From: JAOTVV01 sp041602035
GTDB lineage: Bacteria > Gemmatimonadota > Gemmatimonadetes > Gemmatimonadales > GWC2-71-9
Assembly: GCA_041602035.1 (NCBI GenBank)
Contig: JBFIHA010000006.1
Location: forward strand, 1 to 64,000
Length of the DNA: 64,000 nucleotides
Direction: 5' to 3'
The notes under the pieces were generated by a model. That model did not search any database. It had not been told where the DNA came from and saw nothing but the letters and a program-made list of their open reading frames with translations. Both the position numbers and the translations under genes were made by a program. Of the stretch, positions 1-8,378 are shown piece by piece; within the stretch, counting starts at the first letter, position 1; each line of letters opens with the position of its first letter.

Positions 1-819
1 GCGCGAGGATAACCCCAGACCTCGCGCGATGGCCTTTGCGTATGTCGCGACTCGAACAGAGTGACCCGAAGTGTACGGATCACGTGCTTCAATGGACTTG
101 ACCATCAACTCGAGCAGATCGCGATTTGTCTGCTCAAGTTTCAGGTTTGAGCTTAGCGCATGCCGCACGAAGAAGAGCGGCACCGTTACGAGAAGGAGCC
201 CTAGAATCTCGAGCCTTAGCCAAACGAAGGCGAGGAGTGGTGCAAGCGAACTCGACAACACATCTTGTGCCAGGCCCTTACCAACAATTTCTCCCCACGC
301 GTCGGACAAGTCGGTCCGAGAACTGAGACCCACAGCAGTCGCAACGGCCCCATTGCTGATCAAGAAGTAGACGAGCGTTGCCGCGACGAACGCTGGAATG
401 GTCGGCTCAAAGTCAACTAACGAGGGTTGACCGCCGGCTGCCACGAAAAGCGTTCCAGCGATGCCAACGGCCAACGTCTCCTTCGCGGTGTTGTGGATGA
501 TCTTGATAAGTGGCTTGCGACGGATGAGCGTCTCAGCAACAAGCTCAGATGCACCTGCAAGAACCATCGCCCATGCCGGGCCGACAAGCCAAATCGCCGC
601 CAAATAAGGCACAAAGGAGACCGCACTCGTCGGCCCGGCGCGCAATTGTAAGGAGAAGAACTCGGCAACGATGCCAAGTCCCACAAGGGCAGCAAAGGTA
701 TCGCGGAACCGGTGGAGGTCACCGGGGATTGTGAAGTCGGCGAGAACAAGCGCCGCCCCGGCAAGAACTGCCAGGCTCGAAACGTAGAATAGGAGCGCGC
801 TGCGTACCGTCAGACGCAT
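1..819 (-). CDS. Membrane-anchored HD-GYP cyclic-di-GMP phosphodiesterase (3' end cut by window edge)
   Basis: An open frame of 273 codons starts at the ATG at 817-819 and runs to base 1 without a stop, so only the N-terminal part is present. Roughly residues 1-215 are very hydrophobic with about six to eight likely membrane segments. They lead into a sequence reading SIEARDPYTSGHSVRVATYA, the hallmark opening of HD-GYP domains, which hydrolyse c-di-GMP in the cytoplasm. The HD and GYP motifs themselves lie beyond the edge and cannot be checked. It sits at the 3' end of a unit that begins with a GGDEF protein at 3692, so synthesis and breakdown of the same messenger are encoded together. A 25-codon ORF and a structured leader precede it. 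The family call is firm; the activity is inferred. Confidence 0.85.
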   Translation of the reverse strand, partial: MRLTVRSALLFYVSSLAVLAGAALVLADFTIPGDLHRFRDTFAALVGLGIVAEFFSLQLRAGPTSAVSFVPYLAAIWLVGPAWAMVLAGASELVAETLIRRKPLIKIIHNTAKETLAVGIAGTLFVAAGGQPSLVDFEPTIPAFVAATLVYFLISNGAVATAVGLSSRTDLSDAWGEIVGKGLAQDVLSSSLAPLLAFVWLRLEILGLLLVTVPLFFVRHALSSNLKLEQTNRDLLELMVKSIEARDPYTSGHSVRVATYAKAIARGLGLSSR

Positions 820-859
820 CGGGTGGTGGGGGAGCCCCCGAACACTGAAGAAGGACTGG

Positions 860-937
860 CTACCAGCTCGTGTTTCCGCCTGCGAGGAAAAACCTCGCGA
901 GTGCGCTGAAGAACGCGGCTAGCCAGCCTAGTGCCAT
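860..937 (-). CDS. Possible 25-residue hydrophobic peptide upstream of the HD-GYP gene
   Basis: A short frame starts with ATG at 935-937 and stops with TAG at 860-862. It is preceded by a very good ribosome binding site (GGGGGTGAGG, 4 bases before the ATG). The product is MALGWLAAFFSALARFFLAG followed by GNTSW: one amphipathic or membrane-like helix with a small polar tail. It ends 40 bases before the HD-GYP start. It could be a leader peptide that couples translation to the upstream RNA structure, a small membrane partner of the phosphodiesterase, or a signal peptide precursor. Inside the frame a perfect 6-bp inverted repeat (GCGAGG-AAAAA-CCTCGC on the plus strand, about 882-898) could form a hairpin. 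No family is recognised. Confidence 0.45.
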   Translation of the reverse strand: MALGWLAAFFSALARFFLAGGNTSW

Positions 938-984
938 AGAGCCTCACCCCCTTTCGGCAGCCGACTACAGACTGCGTGGGTCGG

Positions 985-1114
985 TGGCATACCCCGCTAC
1001 GGTACGCCCGAGGCTCCGCTCGTTCCTGCTGACCGATCCGCTCCGCTAGATCAGCGCTGGTACCATCCCCTCCCAGGGGGCCCCCTGCCTTCTCCTTTCG
1101 CTCTGTGCGACAGC
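985..1114 (-). ncRNA. Structured leader resembling a c-di-GMP-I (GEMM-I) riboswitch
   Basis: Read on the minus strand, three blocks occur in the order of the c-di-GMP-I aptamer. CGCACAGAGCGAAAGG (1109-1094) resembles the aptamer's CGCACAGGGCAAACC. GGAACGAGCGGAGCC (1026-1012) resembles GGGACGCAAAGCC. GTAGCGGGGTATGCC (1000-986) resembles GTAGCGGGGTTACC. Stems can be drawn between the blocks (for example GCTGA at 1055-1051 with TCAGC at 1032-1028), but the segment between blocks one and two is longer than the usual P2. GAGCCTC at 1016-1010 is an exact complement of GAGGCTC at 945-939, which overlaps the ribosome binding site of the 25-codon ORF, so a switch acting on translation is possible. The position before a c-di-GMP phosphodiesterase supports the reading. 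Several conserved bases differ, so this is a candidate only. Confidence 0.35.
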
Positions 1115-1190
1115 ACGCTCGCTATACGATGGCATGCCGCCGGCGTCTTGTCCAGCAGGGCCCGCCGGCACACCCCAGCCGGCCCAGCCG

Positions 1191-1928
1191 CTACGAACCC
1201 GTCCGATACTGCGCCCAGCGATTGGTGGCATCCAGCACCGCCAACAACGCCGCCCGCTCCGGACTCTCCCGGACCGGCGCCGTCCCCATCACCAGGTGCG
1301 GATCCCGACCCTCAATTGCCTGCACACCCACCACGGCCAGCCGAGCCTCGAAGGCGTCCACCACCTTGACGCCCTCCAGCTCGAACGCCGCCCCTGACAC
1401 CAACTGACCCAGAACCGCCAACGCGGCGCGCGCGGCCCCTTGCATGCGACCCCGCACCGTGTCCGCCACCTCCTCCTCGGCCGCGGACTCCACACCAGCC
1501 ACCAGAAACGTGACCTTGACCCGGACCCGATGCTCCCCGGACGTGGTGATCTCGAGATTCCGGAATATCACGTCGCGGCGGAGCGCTTCGGCGCGCACAG
1601 CGGCCCGCTCGAGCGTCTCGATCGGCCGCACCTCGGCCGTCTGCGCCACGCTGATCTTGCGGTGGTCGATCTTGAGGCCCAGTTGCGCCAGCAGCGCGCT
1701 CTCGACGTTGCGCACCATCTGCTTCGGGGACGACCCGGCACTGGTGAGCACGTGCACGGCCGTGACCTCGCCGATCGGCGACACCTCGATCCGAGCTGAC
1801 AACACGCCCTGGAGACTGGTCAGAAGGTTTTCCGCCCGTCGCACACCCCACGGATCGGGCGTCGCACGACCCGCGTCGTTGTCGATCGGTCGCTCCTCCG
1901 CCGTCACACCCGAATCACTCGGATTCAC
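1191..1928 (-). CDS. Conserved protein of unknown function in the c-di-GMP unit
   Basis: A 245-residue soluble protein starting at GTG 1928, 8 bases after a GGAGA ribosome binding site. No signal peptide or membrane segment is seen. About residues 33-100 look like a compact alpha/beta module that includes SSPKQMVRNVESALLAQLGL. The second half (about 110-235) is a longer alpha/beta region, rich in charged strands and alanine-rich helices. I do not recognise the family. It lies 39 bases downstream of the Fe-S/GGDEF gene and upstream of the leader and the HD-GYP gene, all on one strand, so it is probably co-transcribed with the cyclase. A role as an adaptor or effector in c-di-GMP signalling is a guess from position only. 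Confidence 0.8.
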   Translation of the reverse strand: MNPSDSGVTAEERPIDNDAGRATPDPWGVRRAENLLTSLQGVLSARIEVSPIGEVTAVHVLTSAGSSPKQMVRNVESALLAQLGLKIDHRKISVAQTAEVRPIETLERAAVRAEALRRDVIFRNLEITTSGEHRVRVKVTFLVAGVESAAEEEVADTVRGRMQGAARAALAVLGQLVSGAAFELEGVKVVDAFEARLAVVGVQAIEGRDPHLVMGTAPVRESPERAALLAVLDATNRWAQYRTGS

Positions 1929-1967
1929 TCGGTCTCCGCTCTCTGGTCCCGTGACCCACGCCGCACC

Positions 1968-3692
1968 CTACTGCAGCGCATGGATGTTCACCGGCTCGCC
2001 CCCGTCCCGCTCGGCAAAGATGACCCGGTTGCCGCCCTCGGCCTTGGCCCGGTACAGGGCCCGATCCGCCACCTCCAGGGGATCGTCCGGCCACCGCGTT
2101 ACCGGATCGTAACTCACGGCACCGATCGATGCTGTGACGGCGCGCTCATTCAGGCCCAGGGAGCGACTCACCCGCTCCACCGAGGCCCGCACCAACTCGC
2201 CGACGTGCAACACCCCCTCTCGGCCCGTCCCCCCGAGCACCAACACAAACTCGTCACCCCCATAGCGCGCCGCAACGTCCGTCGCACGCACCACTCGCCG
2301 CAACTCCCGGCCCACTGCCGCCAGCAGGCGGTTCCCCGCCGAGTGCCCCGCCCGATCGTTCAGATCCTTGAAGCCGTCCAGATCCAGGAACAGCACCCCA
2401 CAGGGCTCCTGCGACCGATGGCTCCGCGCGATCTCCTGCGACAGTCGATCGCGAAGCACTCGGTAGGTGGCCAGTCCCGTGAGCTCGTCTACCGCCGCCT
2501 CACGCCGGGCATCGGTGGCCTTGCGCTCCTGATAGGGCGGGCACTGACGGTACGTGGCCCGCCCCCGCAGGAACGCCCGGGCAAACCGCTCGCACGTCGG
2601 GTACCCGCACGCGCCACAGTCCCAATGGGCCCCCGTCGGCGCGAACCCGATCTGCTCGATCACCGACGCGATCTCGCCCGCCCCCAAGTCCCGACCGTTG
2701 CGCACGCCCTCGAACCGCGTCCCGACCACGACCGGCACGGTCGGATCGACCACCGGGACCGGGCTCCGAGGCGGCTCGTGCTCCTGAGCCACGCGCCGAC
2801 GGCGATACAGTTCCTCTCTGGGCCCAAGCAAGGGATGATCGAGACATCCCTCACACGGCAAGAGATCCACAAAGCCCAAGTCGACCTTGTCGACCAGCAC
2901 CGCCCGCGCGATCACCTCGAGCGCACCCATCCCGCGCACCTTCCGAAACCGCGGACTGGTCTGCGGCTCGAGATCCAACACCGGGAGCGGCAACCCACCA
3001 GGCGTGCTCACATGGCGCTGGCGCACGCTCGGAATCCGACTGAAGTAGCGAGCCTGGCTCCCGACCGACACCCCTCGCCGCCGAAACAGTTCTTCGACCT
3101 CGGTAAACGTGAGCACGGCGTCTACGCTGGTACCGCCCTCCGCGACGCAGACCCCCACGTAGACGACCGGGAGGGCGCGGCCGTGAATCGCTCGCAGGTA
3201 CTCAGCCTCGGCCTCCAGCGGCGTCTTCACCGGGGCGAGATACGGCACCAGCGCGGGGTAGTCGTGACGGATCTTCTCGACCACCACGGGACACGTCGAC
3301 CGGATCATCGTCCGCGACCGAGCGACGGACAGTAGCCGCCGATATTCCTCTGCAACAAGCTCGTCACCGATGACGCCCCGATGCACGATCGGGAAGCCTG
3401 CCGCATGGCAGGCATTGACGACCTGTTCCGGCGCGTGCGGATGAAAGTATACCTCGGCCTCGACGCTCAGCACCATCGCGGCGTCCCCGCGCTCGGCGAG
3501 CGCCAGCGCCTCGAGGAGGTCGCCAACCGCATCGATGGCATCATGGGGGCACGCCGGCACGCAGGCCCCCGCCCGAATGCACGACTCATCGACGATGCGG
3601 ACGACCTCACCCTCGACGGCGATGGCCTGTGAGGGGCACACTCGCACGCAGGCGAGGCAGCCGACGCAGTTCTCGTTTACTCGAAAGCGCAC
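1968..3692 (-). CDS. Fe-S / degenerate [FeFe]-hydrogenase-like sensor fused to a GGDEF diguanylate cyclase
   Basis: 574 residues, GTG start. Domains in order: a ferredoxin-like region with a complete cluster (C9, C12, C15, C19) and a second cluster in which the expected Cys at 41 is Ala (C38, C44, C48 remain); a domain like the large-subunit C-terminal domain of [FeFe] hydrogenases (about 70-300) with weak relics of the three H-cluster motifs (TCP at 133-135, GVCVAE around C182, CEGC at 280-283); a four-cysteine FeS domain (C359, C362, C367, C384); then a GGDEF domain with RYGGDEF at 476-482 and an RxxD inhibitory site at R469/D472. It probably makes c-di-GMP in response to redox state, oxygen or a small ligand. 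The hydrogenase catalytic motifs are not intact, so enzymatic hydrogen turnover is unlikely. No membrane segment is seen. It is the first gene of the c-di-GMP unit. Confidence 0.88.
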   Translation of the reverse strand: MRFRVNENCVGCLACVRVCPSQAIAVEGEVVRIVDESCIRAGACVPACPHDAIDAVGDLLEALALAERGDAAMVLSVEAEVYFHPHAPEQVVNACHAAGFPIVHRGVIGDELVAEEYRRLLSVARSRTMIRSTCPVVVEKIRHDYPALVPYLAPVKTPLEAEAEYLRAIHGRALPVVYVGVCVAEGGTSVDAVLTFTEVEELFRRRGVSVGSQARYFSRIPSVRQRHVSTPGGLPLPVLDLEPQTSPRFRKVRGMGALEVIARAVLVDKVDLGFVDLLPCEGCLDHPLLGPREELYRRRRVAQEHEPPRSPVPVVDPTVPVVVGTRFEGVRNGRDLGAGEIASVIEQIGFAPTGAHWDCGACGYPTCERFARAFLRGRATYRQCPPYQERKATDARREAAVDELTGLATYRVLRDRLSQEIARSHRSQEPCGVLFLDLDGFKDLNDRAGHSAGNRLLAAVGRELRRVVRATDVAARYGGDEFVLVLGGTGREGVLHVGELVRASVERVSRSLGLNERAVTASIGAVSYDPVTRWPDDPLEVADRALYRAKAEGGNRVIFAERDGGEPVNIHALQ

Positions 3693-3745
3693 GGCGCCGC
3701 TACCCCACCAACTCGTCCCCGATACGGCCTGGGGTTCGGAGCGAT

Positions 3746-3774
3746 ACTATGGACCCCAAATGCCGTTCTGTCAA
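3746..3774 (-). promoter_or_regulatory. Sigma-70-type promoter of the c-di-GMP unit
   Basis: On the minus strand a perfect -35 box TTGACA (3774-3769) is followed, after exactly 17 bases, by CATAGT (3751-3746), a four-of-six match to the -10 box. It lies about 55 bases upstream of the GTG start of the Fe-S/GGDEF gene. Seen directly; not tested. Confidence 0.6.
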
Positions 3775-4157
3775 TACTTTGGGCCATCTCGACTACTCCA
3801 ATGTCTCAGGTCGGCGACGCCGCAACCCGACCGCGGAAACTCGGCATCCTAGACCGATCTGAGTGCCACCCCCCAGATGCCCGACACCCCTGAAAGCCGA
3901 CTGGGACAGTCCCAAAAATGTCGCGTCGGCCGACTGATGGGCAGAATCCTCCGCCCGGTGGGACATGCGTTGCGAAGCCGCAACAAACGGGAACGGTCGT
4001 TTCGGACCGGAGGTTCTCCCCGGTCGTAGGCCGGCTTCACCCCTGTAGAAGCGGGCCAACGCCCCATCAGACGACTACTTACGGAGGGCAAGAACCGTGC
4101 TCCCAGCCGGCCCGTGGGGGGCCGGAGCTCGGCGGGGCAGCTCACCCGGTCACGTCA
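3775..4157 (-). other. Gene-free stretch between the sigma-54 activator and the c-di-GMP unit; several hairpins
   Basis: No convincing gene is present. The stretch holds three inverted repeats. GCCGAC (3896-3901) pairs with GTCGGC (3925-3930) around a small palindrome TGGGACAGTCCCA (3902-3914). GTTGCG/CGCAAC (3969-3984) has a 4-base loop. The third, at 4107-4125, is listed separately. The first could be an operator or leader structure upstream of the promoter at 3746-3774. Confidence 0.4.
4107..4125 (-). terminator. Possible terminator hairpin after the sigma-54 activator gene
   Basis: CCGGCCC (4107-4113) and GGGCCGG (4119-4125) form a perfect 7-bp stem with a 5-base loop, 32 bases past the stop codon of the gene ending at 4158. 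There is no clear U-tract on the minus strand, so the call is weak. Confidence 0.35.
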
Positions 4158-5707
<1,550 letters not shown>

Positions 5708-5711
<4 letters not shown>

Positions 5712-6217
5712 CCGTGATCCGTGGGTTCGTGGCGAAGTAACTGCACGGCGTGCTTCACGATGGGGTCGAGCACCAACAAGCCGTCACGGACCCCGCTCGG
5801 GGAACCGGGCAGGTTGACGATCAGCGTGGCCGCGCGGGTCCCGGCCACGCCGCGTCCAAGCGCGCTCCGTGCCGTGGCCTCGCGCCCCGCCACCCGAATA
5901 GCTTCGGCGATCCCCGGGACCTCCCGCTCCACGACCGCTCGTGTCGCCTCGGGGGTGACGTCACGTCCACCCAGTCCGGTTCCCCCCGTGGTAAGAATCA
6001 CATCGATCGTTCCTTCATCGGACCAACGCGCAAGGCATCCCGCGATCAGATCCGACTCGTCCGGCAGGGTCGCACGCCCCGCCACCGCGAACCCGTGTGC
6101 CTCAGCCCACGCCACGATCGCGTCGCCCGACATGTCGGTGCGATCGCCGCGGGCGGCCGCGTCGGACACGGTGAGCACGCCGACCCGAATGCGTGTGTCG
6201 CCGGGCGTCGGGACCAC
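5708..6217 (-). CDS. moaB: Molybdopterin adenylyltransferase, MogA/MoaB family
   Basis: 169 residues, GTG start immediately after the gcvT stop. The family activates molybdopterin by adenylylation before molybdenum insertion. The sequence shows the MoCF_biosynth fold: RVGVLTVSDAAARGDRTDMS near the N-terminus, the TTGGTGLGGRDVTPEAT substrate loop, and a late LPGSPSGV motif. All are typical of small single-domain MogA/MoaB proteins, and the length is normal. No other molybdopterin gene is in the window, so its place here, between gcvT and a sigma-54 activator, is operon packing rather than a pathway cluster. MogA versus MoaB cannot be settled by eye. Confidence 0.9.
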
Positions 6218-7330
6218 CTACGTCCTCTTGACGCTCCCCTTGGTGTAGAACGGCATCTTCGTCACTACCGCCTCCACCCGCTTGCCCCGCATGTCGATCT
6301 CGATTGTCGTGCCCGGATTCACCGAATGGGTGGGAAGGAACGTGGTGCCAATCCCCACGTTGAGCGATGGGCTGAATCCGCCGCTGCGGACCACATCGAC
6401 CTTGCGCTCCTTGAGCAACACGTCGTAGCCGTGACGCGGGATCGCTCCCTTCCCCTCCACGATAAAGCCCGTGAGCTTCCGCAACGGTCCGCCTTTGGCC
6501 TTGACCGCTTCGAGCGCCCGTTTCCCGACGAACGGCGCCCCCTTGTCGAGCTTCACGATCCAGCCGAGGCGCGCCTCGTACGGATTGACCGTCTCGTCGA
6601 TGTCGCTGCCGTAGAGCGGATAGCCGACCTCGAGCCGCAGTGTATCTCTGGCACCGAGACCGCAGGGAACCGCCCCGCCCCGTGTCACCACCGCCTGCCA
6701 CACGGCGTCGGCATGCCTGGGACGGAAGTAGAGCTCGAATCCGTCTTCGCCGGTGTAGCCAGTCCGAGCCAGAAAGCAGTCGACTCCGGCAATGTGGCCA
6801 ACCTCGAAATGGTAGTAGCGGAGTTGGGACAGGCCGATGGAAGTGAGCGACTGCAGCAACCGCTCGCTGTGCGGTCCCTGCACTGCCAGCAGGGCCACCT
6901 CATCAGAGATGTTCTTCACCCGTGCGTTCACGCCGCCCTTACGGGCCACAACGTGCTGCCAGTCCTTGTCGATGTTCGCGGCGTTGACGACCATCATGAT
7001 CCGGTCGTCGAAGCGATACACGATGCAGTCGTCGATGAACGTGCCGTCGTCGTTGAGCAGCGCCGTATATTGCGCTTGGCCCTCTTCCAGCGCACCGACG
7101 TCGTTGCAGGTGAGGCGGTTGACCCACGCATTGCGATCGGGCCCGGAAAACTCGAACTCGCCCATGTGGGACACGTCGAACACGCCGACGGCTGTCCGCA
7201 CGGCCCGGTGCTCCTCGGTGATGCTCGCGTACTGAACCGGCATCTCGAACCCGGCGAACGGCACGATCTTGGCCTTGGCCGCGAGGTGCAGGTCGTAGAA
7301 CGGCGTCCGCTTCAACGCTCCCTCGCTCAT
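6218..7330 (-). CDS. gcvT: Aminomethyltransferase, T-protein of the glycine cleavage system
   Basis: 370 residues, close to the usual length. It moves the methylene group from the aminomethyl-lipoyl H-protein to tetrahydrofolate in the cytoplasm. Family marks are RTPFYDLHLAAKAKIVPFAG at the N-terminus, VGVFDVSHMGEF, the TGYTGEDGFEL motif in the middle and LGARDTLRLEVGYPLYGSDI. Its ATG overlaps the argF stop (ATGA), and the next gene starts directly after its own stop, so it belongs to the long operon. The other glycine cleavage genes (gcvH, gcvP) are not in the window. Confidence 0.96.
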   Translation of the reverse strand: MSEGALKRTPFYDLHLAAKAKIVPFAGFEMPVQYASITEEHRAVRTAVGVFDVSHMGEFEFSGPDRNAWVNRLTCNDVGALEEGQAQYTALLNDDGTFIDDCIVYRFDDRIMMVVNAANIDKDWQHVVARKGGVNARVKNISDEVALLAVQGPHSERLLQSLTSIGLSQLRYYHFEVGHIAGVDCFLARTGYTGEDGFELYFRPRHADAVWQAVVTRGGAVPCGLGARDTLRLEVGYPLYGSDIDETVNPYEARLGWIVKLDKGAPFVGKRALEAVKAKGGPLRKLTGFIVEGKGAIPRHGYDVLLKERKVDVVRSGGFSPSLNVGIGTTFLPTHSVNPGTTIEIDMRGKRVEAVVTKMPFYTKGSVKRT

Positions 7331-8241
7331 CGGCTCCCGTCCCCACCCATGAGTTTGGCCATCAGTGCCTTCTGCGCATGCAGACGGTTCTCCGCCTGAT
7401 CGAAAACGCGCGACTGGCGACCTTCAATGACGTCGTCGCTCACCTCCTCCCCACGGTGGGCCGGCAGGCAGTGCAGGAAGATGGCGTCCGGCGAGGCGAG
7501 CGACATGAGCTCCGCGTCGACGTGGTATCCCTTGAACGCGAGCATCCGGGCATCCGCCTCGGCCTCCTGCCCCATGGACGCCCAGACATCGGTGTTCACC
7601 ACGTGCGCACCACGCACGGCGTCCTCGGGATCCTCGTGAACCGATACCGCGGCCGTCCGCTTGGCCCGTTCGAACACTTCCCGGTCGGGCTCGTAGCCCT
7701 CGGGGCACGCCAACCGCAACTCGAAGCCCAACACGCCAGCGGCATGGAGCCAGGAGTTGGCGACGTTGTTCCCGTCACCGACCCACGCCACCACCTTTCC
7801 CTCCCAGGTGCCGAGTGCCTCCCGCATGGTCATGACGTCCGCCAGGATCTGACACGGATGCAGCAGGTCCGTGAGCCCGTTGATCACCGGCACGGTGGCG
7901 TGCCGGGCCAACTCCACAACGTCCGCGTGCGCAAAGGTCCGGATCATGATGCCGTCGACGTAACGCGACAGGACACGAGCGGTGTCTTTAATCGGCTCAC
8001 CCCGACCGATCTGGAGATCGCGGCTCGACAAGAACAGCGCGTGCCCCCCGAGCTGGTACGCGCCAACTTCGAATGAAACCCGCGTGCGCGTACTACTCTT
8101 GGCAAACACCATGGCCAAGGTCTTTCCCCCGAGCGGCCGCGCTCGGTACGATCCCGCCTTCATCCTGCCCGCCACATCCAGCATTTCCCCGATCTCTTCG
8201 GCGGTCAGGTCGGGAATTTGGAGGAAGTCGCGTTTCGGCAT
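7327..8241 (-). CDS. argF: Ornithine carbamoyltransferase
   Basis: 304 residues. It forms citrulline from ornithine and carbamoyl phosphate in arginine synthesis. The carbamoyl phosphate loop STRTRVSFE, the HPCQ motif and the HCLPAHRGEEV signature of ornithine (not aspartate) carbamoyltransferases are all present, as is the C-terminal FDQAENRLHAQKALM helix. The start follows a GGTGAAAC ribosome binding site. It lies 137 bases downstream of hslU and overlaps gcvT by four bases. No other arginine gene is nearby. Confidence 0.96.
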   Translation of the reverse strand: MPKRDFLQIPDLTAEEIGEMLDVAGRMKAGSYRARPLGGKTLAMVFAKSSTRTRVSFEVGAYQLGGHALFLSSRDLQIGRGEPIKDTARVLSRYVDGIMIRTFAHADVVELARHATVPVINGLTDLLHPCQILADVMTMREALGTWEGKVVAWVGDGNNVANSWLHAAGVLGFELRLACPEGYEPDREVFERAKRTAAVSVHEDPEDAVRGAHVVNTDVWASMGQEAEADARMLAFKGYHVDAELMSLASPDAIFLHCLPAHRGEEVSDDVIEGRQSRVFDQAENRLHAQKALMAKLMGGDGSR

Positions 8242-8378
8242 GTTTCACCAAGAAGTGAGTCAAAATGACAGTCGGCAAGAGGGATTGTAGCGGCCCGTTG
8301 GTCGAGTGTAAAGACAGGCCGCGAAAGGAGATGAATCCCGCGTCCGGGAGCGGGGCAGGAGCAGGTGTCGCCGGGCGG

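Noticed and set aside
417..764. An open frame on the minus strand inside the left-edge gene
   Set aside because: It overlaps, in another frame, the HD-GYP gene, whose membrane part and SIEARDPYTSGHS motif are convincing; the short frame has no similarity.
3855..3875. Sigma-54-like TGGCAC on the minus strand upstream of the GGDEF gene
   Set aside because: The -12 part reads TCGG and is far from the start, while a good sigma-70 promoter lies closer.
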